This document shows, piece after piece, positions 25,902 through 37,300 of a stretch of 64,000 bases of DNA. This DNA is from Hymenochaete sp. R1 (lineage: Eukaryota > Basidiomycota > Agaricomycetes > Hymenochaetales > Hymenochaetaceae), in the NCBI GenBank assembly GCA_019400425.1, contig JAFREE010000040.1:1-64000 (forward strand), given 5' to 3'. A program made the position numbers and the translations under genes. Under the pieces are notes generated by a model. That model was not told the DNA's origin and ran no database searches. It worked only from the letters and a program-made list of their open reading frames with translations. The stretch's first letter is position 1; the number at the start of each line of letters is the position of its first letter.

Positions 25902-28900
25902 TCAACTCAACAAAGCCTTTATCTTTCCTTCATTCTCCGACCCTGTCCCACGATATCTCCAGAGGCAACTCCCGTCTTCTTCTTCTTGTAATCTGACGAG
26001 GATACGTTCGTGTTCGGGTGTGGGATCTCTGCCCTCGAGTAATACTTTCAATTCTCCTGATAAATGGAAGAGTGTCAGAAAGCTTCGCACACTTTCGTAC
26101 GCTCGTCAAAAAAAGAACGTACCTCTGAAAGGCTCGACGTCAACCGGCAGAACTTCCGTACGCATTCCCAAACTCTGTAATCGCCTCCACAAGCCATCCA
26201 TCGCGTTCTCGCTCCATCCACGGCCCTTGCTACTCAACCTCTCATCCGAGTCCCAAAGATCTTCAAATCGCTTCCCTATCCAAGGGTGCCGATCTACCAG
26301 TACGTCCGGTTCAGCGCCGACGTCAGGTTCTGGGGACGTCCGTAGGGAGGCGTTCGCGGATACGTAGGCGCTCGAGGTGGTTGCGACTGTGCCTTGGATC
26401 GAAGCTACTGAATGGTCGAGCGGTGGGGAAGACGCAGGTTCTACGAGCGGCTCGGAAAGGAACGGTGAGTCGAGTGAGATGAGATTCGACGCGTGTTTCT
26501 TCTCGACTACTACGGGCGTATGGGCCTTTTTCTTTGGAGGTGACTTGGGTAGAGGTGCGTTCATGCCAGTCGCAGCCGCTAGTGTGAGTTCTCCGGGCGT
26601 GACGGTCCTTGCAAGTTCCTCTTGATCCTCAGAGTATGCTCTGGATGTTCGAGAGGAGGCGCGGATTGAACTATCGCCGGATGAATGGCGACGCCCAAGA
26701 CGCGGGCTGAAGCTTGAGGGAGGTGGTGCGTAGGCTTCGTATCGGAGCTTGCCTTGAGAAGTGATAGAGTTCGATGAACCACCTGTCGATGGAGGGGCGA
26801 GACCGGTAGTGGAGAGGGAAGATGTGGTGACAGGAGGAGTTTGAATTGGAGATTTGGCTACTAGTAGGCCTCTATCAAGAAGCACAGCAAGATCTGGAAT
26901 CTTTTTAAAAACACTTAGACTGGTACGCACTGAGATGCACTTTGCAAGCTTACCGGTATTCGTTGACTGCGTAGCGAAGAATACTTGTCAGGATTGTCCA
27001 GTACGTCGAGGAATTGAGCAAATCGGCGCTTCAATGATTCATGCCCCGAATGATTCGCTATCTCATTCATCTTCAGCCTTATCACTTCACTTGCTTCACC
27101 AAACGATGCTGTATCGGTTGTCGAGATAAGCATGACCAGCCGAGTCATACACAATACGATCGATTCGGCCATCGCGACTTCATTTAAATGTCATTAGATA
27201 TCATAGCATCTACTCTGGAATTGACTCACGATTTGAATCGGATAAACCTTCACTCAAACGATTCACAATATATATGGTAGCCTCAAGGTCGTTTATGAGA
27301 GAAGATGCGAGCTCGCAGGCAAGAGCAAGTCGGCACAATACAATCGTGGTGTTTGTATTCTTTTCACTGCCTTTCCCATCGGTCAGATGAAACAAGCCAA
27401 TTATACAATTCTTCTGAAGGGAAGTATCGGCTGCAGTCGCAAACTGAATATGAATATCAACATGCGATAAAGAAAATCAACGCACCACTCCTTATCCGGC
27501 TAAGAGTCTTCTCAAGAATGAATTTGTTGACATGATTGTAAAAGCTCAGGGCTTCTGTGATTTCGTGAAGTTTGTCTGCCAAAGCAGCGCCCTTCTCCTC
27601 GTTAGACAGCCTGAAGTTGTCGAGAGAAGAGGCAAACACGGCCTCCAAGGCACGTTTGACTAGAGGTTTCAGTGCCCGCTCACTTGTCGAGCTCGAAATA
27701 CCATCACGAATGGCTTCGAGTAGCCGAGAATAACAGCTATCGACAAGGGTAGGGTCTAATGAAATGAGAATGCCCAATGTCTAAGTCTATGCATTAGTAT
27801 TTGGAAAGGAAGACGCGAATAAATGACTTACAAGTAGTCGTATCCTCTTGTCGTCGCTTTCCATCGAACGCAACACCTTCTCAACCTCTAGCTGGTCAAG
27901 CACAGCTTTGGGGGAATCAGTTCCCGTTTCTTCGCTGTTCGGTTGATCACCTGCATCTTCCCCCAGGAGAGACTGGCCCGCAGAATGTCCGCCCGCCCAT
28001 ATACAAGAGTCCAGGCAAGCAAGACAGGAAAGAAAGAGATAGATGTCATTAACTTCACGGGATGATAAATAATATCGGATGAGGGCTACGGGATGTTTAT
28101 CATCAACGTTCGGAGCTTGGCGGTCGTCTGTGGGCGGATGGGTAATAAAACCTGACACTACTTTTGGATCTAATGCGCCTAGTAGCTTAAAGCATTCGTA
28201 TGTGAGACCTTTTGTGGATTTTAAGTTAATCGGACCATCGAAGGTAATGAACACGACGGTACCTTGACGATTATGACGAACTGCTCGTTGAAGAATTGTT
28301 AAAATGGCCGGCAAAAGTTCTCGTGCGAGGTCCACACTATGATAATCGCTGTATCGGAATAGATGCGGAACGCGGAAAATAAAGAAGCTTACTTTTTTGT
28401 GTCGCTTGAAAGGATAGCATCGCGGAGATTGTTCAGAATCGAGAGCATCAAATCCATGGAAACTCTCTTCTTCGAGCTGCGAACGAGTTGTGACACTAAT
28501 GGATCTAAGAGCAGCTTTTAGACCACACTTGTCAAGAAAAGCCTTTCAATTAAGTAATCTTAACAGAAGCTTACTTCTCGTGTATCTGGATATGTCTGCA
28601 TGGCTGTCTTTATGACGCCTTCATCCGCGTCCGAGAGTCTTTCACGAAATATGTCTAGAATCCGCTTCTCATGTATGAGTTCAGGGGATATGCTAGCGAA
28701 GGAGCTAATGGTATGCATAGCTAAGATTCGTAGTCGAGGCCTTGGCACGTTGTAAAGTTAAGGTGAATAAAAATGTATCAGATGAATAAACAACCTACTG
28801 ACGAGGGGTGGGATAAGAGCTCAATACATCGGGCCTCCACGGCGGGTATTGCATCTAGGAACGGTGTACTTAGAAGATACTTGAGGGCTACTAAGGCCTT

Positions 28901-29459
28901 TGCGGTTGTTTGTGAAAGTATGTCCTTTTTGACTGACAATTAGAATAGGTAAAATAGGAAGAAGTGCAACGGACATACCTTTCTAATAGTGTTAACTAAC
29001 ATCAGACGGAGTTCGTGTTCAGGGGGCATGACTTCAGAGCAAAATAGATACCCTAGAACAATTCAAAATACTGTTATGATAGGAGCTCAGTGCACACACC
29101 TATCCGTTTCTCTGAGATGTGCGAGCCAAAATCAGCCAGATGAATAGCCGATGGGAGCGCGAAGTAGATTGATTTCCGAAAAGTTGGGTTGATCGAATTA
29201 TTAAAGCAATACAAAAGAATGATTAAATCCTTTCTCAAGTCTGCCTGAACATATGTTGTAGTCTCAGTATATGCAAGTGATAAGCAAAGAGTGAAAAAGT
29301 AAGCACCGTGCTGAGCATCTTGCCACCGAGTCTTTGTCTAATGCGGTCGACCTCTTTGGCCAGAAGTTGTTCGGTTTGTTCAGGTGCATTCTCGACGCTA
29401 CGCACGAGCTGATAATGAACTCTACTGGAAGCGCCAGACTTGTTATAAGGGATGTCCAT
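25902..29459 (-). CDS. Adaptin-type HEAT repeat large subunit, possibly AP-4 epsilon-like
   Basis: Starts at ATG 29459 (MDIPYNKSGASSRVHY) and continues through about a dozen short exons. The order RKDLIILLYCFNNS, GYLFCSEVMPPEHELRLML, VNTIRKDILSQTTAKALVAL, RPRLRILAMHTISSFASISP and RLSDADEGVIKTAM follows the adaptin N-terminal solenoid, where clathrin-adaptor large chains keep the 'second hydrophobic segment, NTI-KDL' and 'RRKA-ALYK' steps. The middle is more diverged (ILTILQRAVRHNRQGTVVF and LDNFRLSNEEKG). The last 250 residues are Ser/Pro-rich, then end in a short conserved-looking exon (ELKVLLEGRDPTPEHERI). The family builds vesicle coats that sort membrane cargo at the Golgi or endosomes. 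I cannot decide between gamma, epsilon or another large chain; a C-terminal ear domain is not evident. The start codon lies 187 bp from that of the Rieske gene. Confidence 0.65.
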
Positions 29460-29646
29460 AAGGTTAGGAGGTCAAGGACGAACTCGAAGCGCGTCATTGG
29501 CTGCCAGCGTAGATCTCTCTCTGGGCGCTCTCGCTCGGGATCTTCCGGACCAGAAAACCGCTCTCCTCGCTGTGTCGCTCTTTCTTCTTCAACACTCTCT
29601 TCATCGTTCCCGTTGTCGACGTCCACATCTACCTTTGTCCTCGGCA
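29460..29646. promoter_or_regulatory. Short divergent promoter, adaptin/Rieske
   Basis: Only 187 bp separate the two opposite start codons. A pyrimidine-rich stretch (about 29570-29625) directly precedes the Rieske start. No TATA box is seen. Confidence 0.55.
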
Positions 29647-30662
29647 ATGGCCAGCTTGCGCCCTATCAAAAAGGCGGTAACCCTGCCGCCTACCGTCCGC
29701 TCGCTGCCCTCTGGTGTGCCTTCTGCGTTGCACGTCAGCTTTTCGTCCCGTGCCCCTTCCGATGGTCATGACCACGGCCATGGACCTACTTCAAGGTCGG
29801 ATGATCCTGCGCCTTGGGCGAAGAAAACCTTCCGTTCAAACTCAGGACTGGTTTCCAAGTCTTTTACTACTGGTGAGCTACGAAGTCATGTTGTTTATGC
29901 CGGTTTCTAGTTCTGACGTGCGGCGGTTCGTTTCCAAAGTCTCTCCAACCAGCTCTTTTACTCCTCGCCTTCTTCACACCTCTGCTCCCCTTAAGGACGC
30001 CCCCCAAGTCCCAGATTTCTCTCATTATCAGGCAAAACCAGAGACGAATCGCGCCTTGTCCTACTTCATGGTCGGCTCCTTCGGTCTTCTCAGTGCAAGC
30101 GCTGCAAAGTCATCCGTTACCGAGTTCCTCGGCACCATGAGCGCGTCCGCCGACGTCTTAGCCTTAGCAAAGGTTGAGGTCGAGCTCGGCAGCATTCCGG
30201 AGGGCAAGAACGTCATCATCAAATGGCGAGGCAAGCCTGTCTTCATCCGTCACCGTACGCAGTCCGAGATCGACGAGGCTCGTGCAGAGGATTGGAAAGT
30301 GTTCCGCGACCCGGAGAGCGACGACACCAGGACGAAAAGGCCTGAATGGCTGGTTATGCTTGGTATTTGCACACACCTTGGCTGTGTTCCTATCGGTGAG
30401 GCTGGTGATTATGGAGGCTGGTTCTGCCCTTGCCACGGATCTCACTACGACATCTGTACGTGCGAATTATACCCTGAACATTTATTTTTCTTAATTCTTT
30501 TTCTCTTTCCCTACATAGCCGGTCGCGTCAGAAAAGGACCTGCGCCTGTAAGTTCCTTCACGTTGCATCCTTTCGACGACTTCTGATTTTGTGTATTAGC
30601 TGAACCTCGAAGTACCGCAATACGAGTTCAACGATGCGGAGGGCAAGCTTGTCATTGGATAG
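29647..30662 (+). CDS. RIP1: Rieske iron-sulfur subunit of ubiquinol-cytochrome c reductase (complex III)
   Basis: Exon 1 starts at ATG 29647 ([13 protein letters not shown]) and is spliced near 29872 to an exon starting near 29940 ([16 protein letters not shown], a typical mitochondrial presequence cleavage zone). Then come the membrane anchor ([18 protein letters not shown]), the hinge ([19 protein letters not shown]), and the Rieske fold with cluster-binding boxes CTHLGC and CPCHGSHYD; the two further cysteines of the boxes form the disulfide. The last exons carry [20 protein letters not shown] and the end KLVIG, matching the normal C-terminus. The subunit passes electrons from ubiquinol to cytochrome c1 in the inner membrane. 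Complete and of normal length. Confidence 0.95.
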
Positions 30663-31253
30663 ATAGTTGAGCTAACTTATCATGCATGTGGCCGATAGAT
30701 TCAATATTATTGGGTCCTAGAAGTCCTAGAGTACAATTTAACTTGTTTATCAGTGCAACGTAAGTTTTAGTATTGACACCTGCTGAAGATTTCTTGAGCG
30801 TCCGGTTATGAATATGAAGCTCGCACAACGCCTCAAGATCATAATCGAAATGAAACTATTGCGTCGTGTCAAAATTGAGCTGAAACTCAAGAGTGACGGT
30901 CGGTACAACGATCACGGATCCATTCATGTGGCCCGTATTTGGGTACCACTGAACTCATTGACGTCATGTAAACCTACCTGTCTGATTAACTTGCTCTGCG
31001 GATTATCAGCTAGACATCAACGATGAAGGTCAAAGCAATGTACTGTCTCTCTGAAAAGAATCAAAGGGACAAGAGTGAAAGGGAAGGAGCAAACAGCAGC
31101 CCGCTGGGACTCAGCGTGTCGAATAAACGAAGAGCGTCGATCAGTGTATATTATATAAGCACCTCTCGCCTTTTCGAATTTGGACTTCGTCGCGTCGTAC
31201 GTCTTGCACAACTCTTTCCTCGGCGCTCTCGTTGTCTGCGCTTACCGTTCACC
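30663..31253. other. Intergenic between Rieske gene and PRP19
   Basis: No supported gene. The right end is the PRP19 promoter, with a TATA-like string annotated separately. Confidence 0.5.
31152..31159 (+). promoter_or_regulatory. Candidate TATA box upstream of PRP19
   Basis: The string tatataag lies about 95 bp before the PRP19 start codon, a usual distance for a fungal TATA element. Seen by eye only. Confidence 0.4.
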
Positions 31254-32908
31254 ATGTCCTTCTGCTGTGCTTTGTCAGGCGAGCCGCCTCAAGATCCTGT
31301 TGTATCTACCAAAAGTGGACACGTCTACGAGCGTCGTCTCATCTTGAAATACGTGACTGACAACGGGACGGACCCCATTACCGGTGACAAGCTTGAGGAA
31401 ACCGACCTCGTCTCCATAAAAGCCAGTGAGTTCCACGTATACCCGGATATATTTTTTTAAAAAAAAAAAGAGTTGCTAGATGCTAACTGAGACTGCTAGG
31501 TCCAAAGACGGCACCGCCTCGTCCTCCGCAGCTAACGTCTGTTCCCGCCCTTCTTCATTCGCTTCAGAACGAGTGGGACGCGCTTGTGCTTGAGACGTAC
31601 TCGCTCAAGCAGCAATACAACTCTGTCCGGCAACAGCTGTCGCATGCATTGTATGCACAAGATTCTGCGACGCGTGTAGTAGCGAGACTTATCAAGGAGA
31701 GGGATGCGGCCAGAGAGTACGTGATTTTTTCAACCAATTTTGTCTTCTTTTTCTAATCGTTTTACAGAGCGCTTGCGAACGTCCAGGCATCCATTGGGAT
31801 TACTCCTACAGGAACTTCTGGAGGCGACGTCGAGATGGGTGATCAAGCCGGAGCAGAAGGTTCCTCAGGTCTCCCCAAGGAAGCCGTTGCGCAGATTGAC
31901 GAAACGGCGACCGCCCTCTCTGCAACTCGGCGGAAGCGTAAACCTGCCCCTGGACATGCAACGCCCAAGCAAGTTCAGTCCTTCGTTTCGACGCATACCG
32001 TTCCCTCCTTGCATTCGGCCTCGCCCGCTGGCATCACATCGTTGGCTCTTTCAAAGCTAAACCCGAACGTCTTCGTGACAGGAGGGAACGACAAGATTGT
32101 ACAGGTATACGACCGTAAAGAGGACAAAGTCCTCGCAAGTCTCAAGGGGCATACCAAGAGTGTTGCCCAAGTAGCTCTCCGCGAGGGTAATGCCGAAGGA
32201 ACACCCACACTTGTGCTATCCGCAGCTGCTGACAAAACTGCGCGCATCTGGGCTCATGACAGCGCTTCGGGAGACTATGTCCCGCGCGCGACAATCAAAG
32301 AGCACAAGGGCGAATTAACCGGCCTTTTCGTTCACCCCACCTCTACACTCATGGGCGTTTGCTCGCTCGACAGCACCTACTCTATTCATGACCTCAACAC
32401 ATTCACTGCCTTGTGGAAAAGCCCGATGAACGAGGAAGCGTTTTCATCGACTGCCATTCATCCTGATGGAACTCTTGTTGGGTTTGGGACTGTCAACTCT
32501 GCGATTCAGATATTCGATATTCGAAGCGGAGACCTTGCCGCAACCCTGCGGCCAGAGGGCTCGTCGTTCCCAATCAATACTTTATCATTCTCGGAAAATG
32601 GATATCACCTCATTGCGCCTGGTCCATCTTCGACTGTCGTCGTATGGGATCTACGTAAACAGGCTCAGACGACTTCCATCGATCTTGGGGAAGGGTTCAA
32701 GCTGAAAAAGGTAGCTTACGATTCTTCAGCACAGTACTTCGGCGTTGCAGGTAGTGAAGGAGGTAGGATCTACGCACAAAAGAAGTGGGAGGAATTAAAC
32801 AGGTTTGAGGAAGGGGGTGAAATGTCGGATATCGCATTTGGAGAATTGGGTCAGGAAGTTTGGGGTGTAACTGGTCGTGAGGTCCGAGTCTGGGGTCAAC
32901 CTCAGTAA
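31254..32908 (+). CDS. PRP19: Prp19, U-box ubiquitin ligase and splicing factor
   Basis: Starts at ATG 31254 with the U-box (MSFCCALSGEPPQDPVV, SGHVYERRLILKYV, NGTDPITGDKL). The next exon has the tetramerisation coiled coil (ALLHSLQNEWDALVLETYSL, QLSHALYAQDSATRVVARL). After an acidic linker comes the WD40 propeller of seven blades (for example VFVTGGNDKIVQVYD, LVLSAAADKTARIWAHD, MGVCSLDSTYSIHD, TVVVWDLRK, REVRVWGQPQ at the end). Prp19 is the core of the NineTeen complex that activates the spliceosome in the nucleus. Introns lie after the U-box and in the coiled-coil region. The length, about 510 residues, is normal. Confidence 0.96.
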
Positions 32909-33180
32909 AAAGTGTCTGATATTTGCCTCTTGTCTTAATATTATCTTCTCTGCCGTGTTGAAGTACGCAAAGTATCCGCTGAGTATTTTTTTTTTCTGGG
33001 TTAAGCACCAAATCAAATTCAAGAGAGCGAAGTGAGGATGAAGGCAAGGAGACGATCCGGAAGTTTCCGCTTCCGCTTATGAAAATAAGTCGCGCACGTC
33101 GTTTCGTTTGCTCTCCCTCACGTCGTCAACCTACCTTCCGTTCATTTACCAACAACCCCCACTCACACCTATCCTCAAAA
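32909..33180. other. Intergenic between PRP19 and ATP5
   Basis: 272 bp. A small direct repeat (gcttccgcttccgctt, about 33065-33080) lies about 100 bp before the ATP5 start. No gene. Confidence 0.5.
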
Positions 33181-33945
33181 ATGCTGGCGACGTCCTCCCG
33201 TATCGCCGCCTCCGCCTTCCGTGCGCAGCAGTGCCGTGCCTACTCCGCCATCGCTGGCAAATACTCCAACGCCGCCTACAACGCCGCCCTCTCCAAATCG
33301 CCCGCAACGCTCACCAAAGTCCAGTCCGAACTCGGCGCCATCGCATCCTCCGTCAACTCAGAGCCCGTTCTTGCCGCGTTCGTCGCCAACCCGCTTCTAT
33401 CGACGAAGGAACGCAGCGCCGGCCTCGAGGTGCTGTACAAGGCCGGCGCGAAGGCTTCCGGTGCGAAAGAGGGCGCCGTGAGCGACGTGACGAAGAACTT
33501 GTTGGAGGTATTGAGCGAGAACGGAAGGCTTGGAGAGGTATTGGGCGTCATTGAGGCTTTTGACGAGCTTGTTGCCAAGTATAAGGGTGAATTGGAGATT
33601 GTGGTGACGAGCGCGTCGCCGCTGCCGAGGGATGCGCTGGCGAAGCTCGAGGCGAGCCTTAAGCAGAGCGAGATTGCGAAGAAGAACAAGACCGTGAAGG
33701 TTTCGAATAAAGTATGTGGATGACATCCGTCATCTTTTAAACTGTTTTGTCCGATACTCAGTTGTTTTACAGGTTAACCCGTCGGTGCTTGGCGGCCTTA
33801 CTGTCGATGTCGGTGACAAGACGATCGACCTTAGCGTTGCGTCTCGAGTCTCGAAGTTGAACGCACTCCTGCAACGTGAGTCGATATACTTTCCTTTCGA
33901 CGGTATTTCATACTCATGGTGTATCTGGTTTCAGAATCTGTGTAA
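33181..33945 (+). CDS. ATP5: ATP synthase subunit 5 (OSCP)
   Basis: Starts at ATG 33181 with a mitochondrial presequence (MLATSSRIAASAFRAQQCRAYS), followed by the OSCP N-domain (GKYSNAAYNAALSKS) and the helical core with NPLLSTKERSAGL and LSENGRLGEVLGVIEAFDEL. The C-domain runs ELEIVVTSASPLP, then after an intron VNPSVLGGLTVDVGDKTIDLS and RVSKLNALLQQSV to the stop at 33943. The last intron splits the penultimate glutamine codon. OSCP joins the F1 head to the peripheral stalk of mitochondrial ATP synthase. All landmarks present; length about 210 residues. Confidence 0.96.
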
Positions 33946-34321
33946 ATTATCAAACTCGGCACGATGTGCGGAATAGAGTAGTGCGATAGATCACAGCAAT
34001 CAACTTCATGAATGCACCAGACACGGATTACCTTGCGTCCAAGCAAATGCCATCTGTGTAATATTTGAGAAGAGAAGTACAACCATGGAGTAAACAACCT
34101 CTCGCGAGTGTAATAGAAAAAGTGCTTTCAATGAGCTAAAAGCATCTACGAAAATGGAGCTAATAACAAATGCAATAACTGAAAGCGATATGAAAGCGTC
34201 TTCAAAACAATTATGAAACCAAAGAACAAACAAATGCTTGCAGTCATACAATTCCCCAGAAAGCAAGGTGATTGAACCAAAGTTGAGAGTATGTATATTT
34301 TGCGCGGTCATAAACATTCCT
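33946..34321. other. Short convergent gap ATP5 / methyltransferase
   Basis: 375 bp of AT-rich 3' flanks from two convergent genes; nothing else seen. Confidence 0.5.
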
Positions 34322-37300
34322 TCAGCACTTCGTGAAAAGCTTGCCTTTACAGACTTTAGCGCCGCAATGGCATGCTTGATACACAGTATCATTGTTTTGG
34401 CCCTTCTCGTCCTCGGAATCGTTATCCTATAGAACCCAACGTAAGCAGTCAGTCTTATTCGCTGAAGGTAAACATACCTCATCATCAGAACCACCCGGTC
34501 CCATGTAATTAAATGTCAGTTCATGACCGGGTTTGATATCAGAAATCGAGAAAAGGGCCAGTAATGGTTTCTCTATGTTCGCGTCATTGGTGTGGACTGC
34601 GTTGATGGCGCAATTTGGGTCACAGCTATGATTCTGTGAAGAGCGTAAGTTCGAGCATGAGGAAGATCTATTTTCGAAATCATTTAACACACCAAAAATC
34701 GCGTGAACTAGATTTCAGGAAATAATAGTCATTACGGCGATCGGAAAGGTATATAAACAAGACTCACATTTCCGACGTGAAACGCATCGACAGTGTAGGT
34801 AGACGTAGACTCCTTGAGTGGATCATCGAATGTATTCAAGTACCAAAAGTCCAGATCAAAGAGGTAAGTCTTTCCAATACGATTGTATAGACTAAAGGCA
34901 CTCGTCAGTCAGCGAATATTTTAATGATTTGAAGAGCTCACAGTCCTCTTTTATGTGCCTCATCTTCGGTGAGAAGCTCTCCAGAATAAATACCAATGAA
35001 AGTGTTCTTGGGAATGAATTTTACGGCAAAAACACCTGAAGTGGTATTTAAAAAAGTAGCAATATGATGCATCTGCTTGTCACGTACCCCAGCCTTTCTT
35101 CTCGGTTTTCACGATATCCACTTGGCATTTCCGTCCACGTCCGACAACCTACATGAACGCATCGACGTTCAAAATCAGTTGCTAACACAAGTAGGATGCT
35201 CACTTACTCGATTCATGCAATCATCTGTGCACCCACACGCATCATTGCATTCAAAAATAGGTAAATCCGGGCGCTTCAAACGACCTGCTTCATCGTACGA
35301 GAATCCCATCACCTGATAATCCTTGGCATCCGGATGATCCTTGAAATAATCAAATGTGCGTCTCACGCATGCGCAAGTTTTTGAATTAGGGTTGCATTTT
35401 CCAATGCAGTTGCAACCTTTGAGAGTTTTGTATTCCGGCACTGGCACACCAATTTCATGGTAAATCCGATTCGTGTAGTAGAATTCCCATTTGGGCGTGG
35501 GCTCGTCGTCGACGTCATTTCGTACATGGATGACAGGTGCTGTTGGCTCATCGTCAAGTGTGTTGGTCAGTATCTCCGATTCGAAAATCTGCCTAATTAC
35601 ACCCGGATTGAGCATAGCGCACCACTCTGGGATGCTATTCACGGTATCGATGACTTCTGTCGGTATATCTTTGGACTGGTAGTATTTCATACCATGTTCT
35701 CTGTCAGGGAAGCAACGCTCGGACTCTCTAGGATAGCCTGGATTATTCTTGTTCCATTCTCTGGCGAAGCGGTCAATTTCATCGTCGCCATCGGGGATGG
35801 GCGAAGGCGACCTGGACGAGTCGCTGGAATCAGGACCTAAGGCATCCATGAAGTTAAGTGCATCGATTTCCGACGAAGCACCGCTACGAGAAGGGTGGGA
35901 AGCTGCTGAGCGAGGCCGTACTTTTATCCTCGTCGAAGAACCGCTGCTTTGGTCAAAGAAATCATCCGGTTCGTCAGATGTTATACGAACAGGTTTGCGA
36001 CGCCGTTTGCCCAGAATTAAGGGTTCTTCGTCTGAGTTCTCCGACGGAGAGCCTAATCTTGTAGGCTTACGCGATTTAACTCTCGCGCGCCTCTGTGTGG
36101 CATGTACAGGATCGCTTGAGTTGTCTTCCAAGTCGAGTTGACGAAGTGGATCCGAGAGTGATGTCGTTAGAAGCCCTTTGGGCCTGACTTTACTGCCACA
36201 TTTCCGAGCCACCTGAAGCCGTCAGTATTTTGCTTGTTGTGCAGGACTTATAACTTACTGGATGAATCTTCATGTGGTCTACTGATGGTCTGAGTAATGG
36301 GACAGGACGAGTGACATTACTCTCAGGATCGTCATACTCGGGTGGACTTTGTTCATCCGAACTGTCTGGAGCTGGTCGCTTCTGCGATATGGTGTCTTGC
36401 GCGCCAGATTCTGATACAGAATCTATTCGAACCGTAGCCGTAGTCGAAGACATCAAGGTCGATTCCTTTTCTTCTGTAGCTGTCGGTCTCACCATATGCA
36501 CGGGTGACACAGGATTTCTCTTATTGCGCACTGTAGGTAGAATGAAAGTGGCGGGAAAGTTAGTAATCAAGGGACTTTTTCAAAAGAGTTACAATGCACT
36601 TACTGGAAGAGTTCAAGGCATTGATGCGATTGACCTCCTCCATGACTTTCCTAATTCCTTCCGCCTCAGATAAGTCATTAACATTCCTGGCCTGCGACGG
36701 TCTTTCGTGTGACATCATGCTGTCAAGAGTTGCGCTGCCAACAGCTTCCGCCCGTTCCGATGAAGGGTTCTTGTTTGATAGTGGGGAAATAGTAGCTTCT
36801 GGGCCGGGGTGTCTATGCGTAGGAGAAATTGAATCTGTTGCAGATTGATTTTCTCCGGCAAGGGAAATATCGTTCACGACAGTTCTGTCCACAATAATTT
36901 CACCTACAACAGTCTCATTCACAAATTGTTTGTCCACAACCGGCTTGTCCACGTCTGTTTTGCTTGTGACTGTCTCCTCCATAACCATCTCGTCCACAGC
37001 CTTGGCGATTGATGACACATGCACGGATGCAACCTTCTCTTCTGTGACGGCTTTGTCGTTATCGTTATGAATAGACTCTGCGCCAGTACGTGTTGTTTGT
37101 GTTTCTGTTGTAATTGGTGGTGGTGGTGTCATTAGGGTCGGGAGTGCAACGCCCCTGGATTTCGGCGACGATCGTGCTGTGTTCAAGCCGGATACAAGAC
37201 CCTTGAATCCTCTGACAGGCTGAGTAGATACCAAAGCTAGTGGCGTAGCAGACCGAGCAATTCGCCCCGCTCTCCTTTCATTCGTCGAAGGGTAAAGCGC

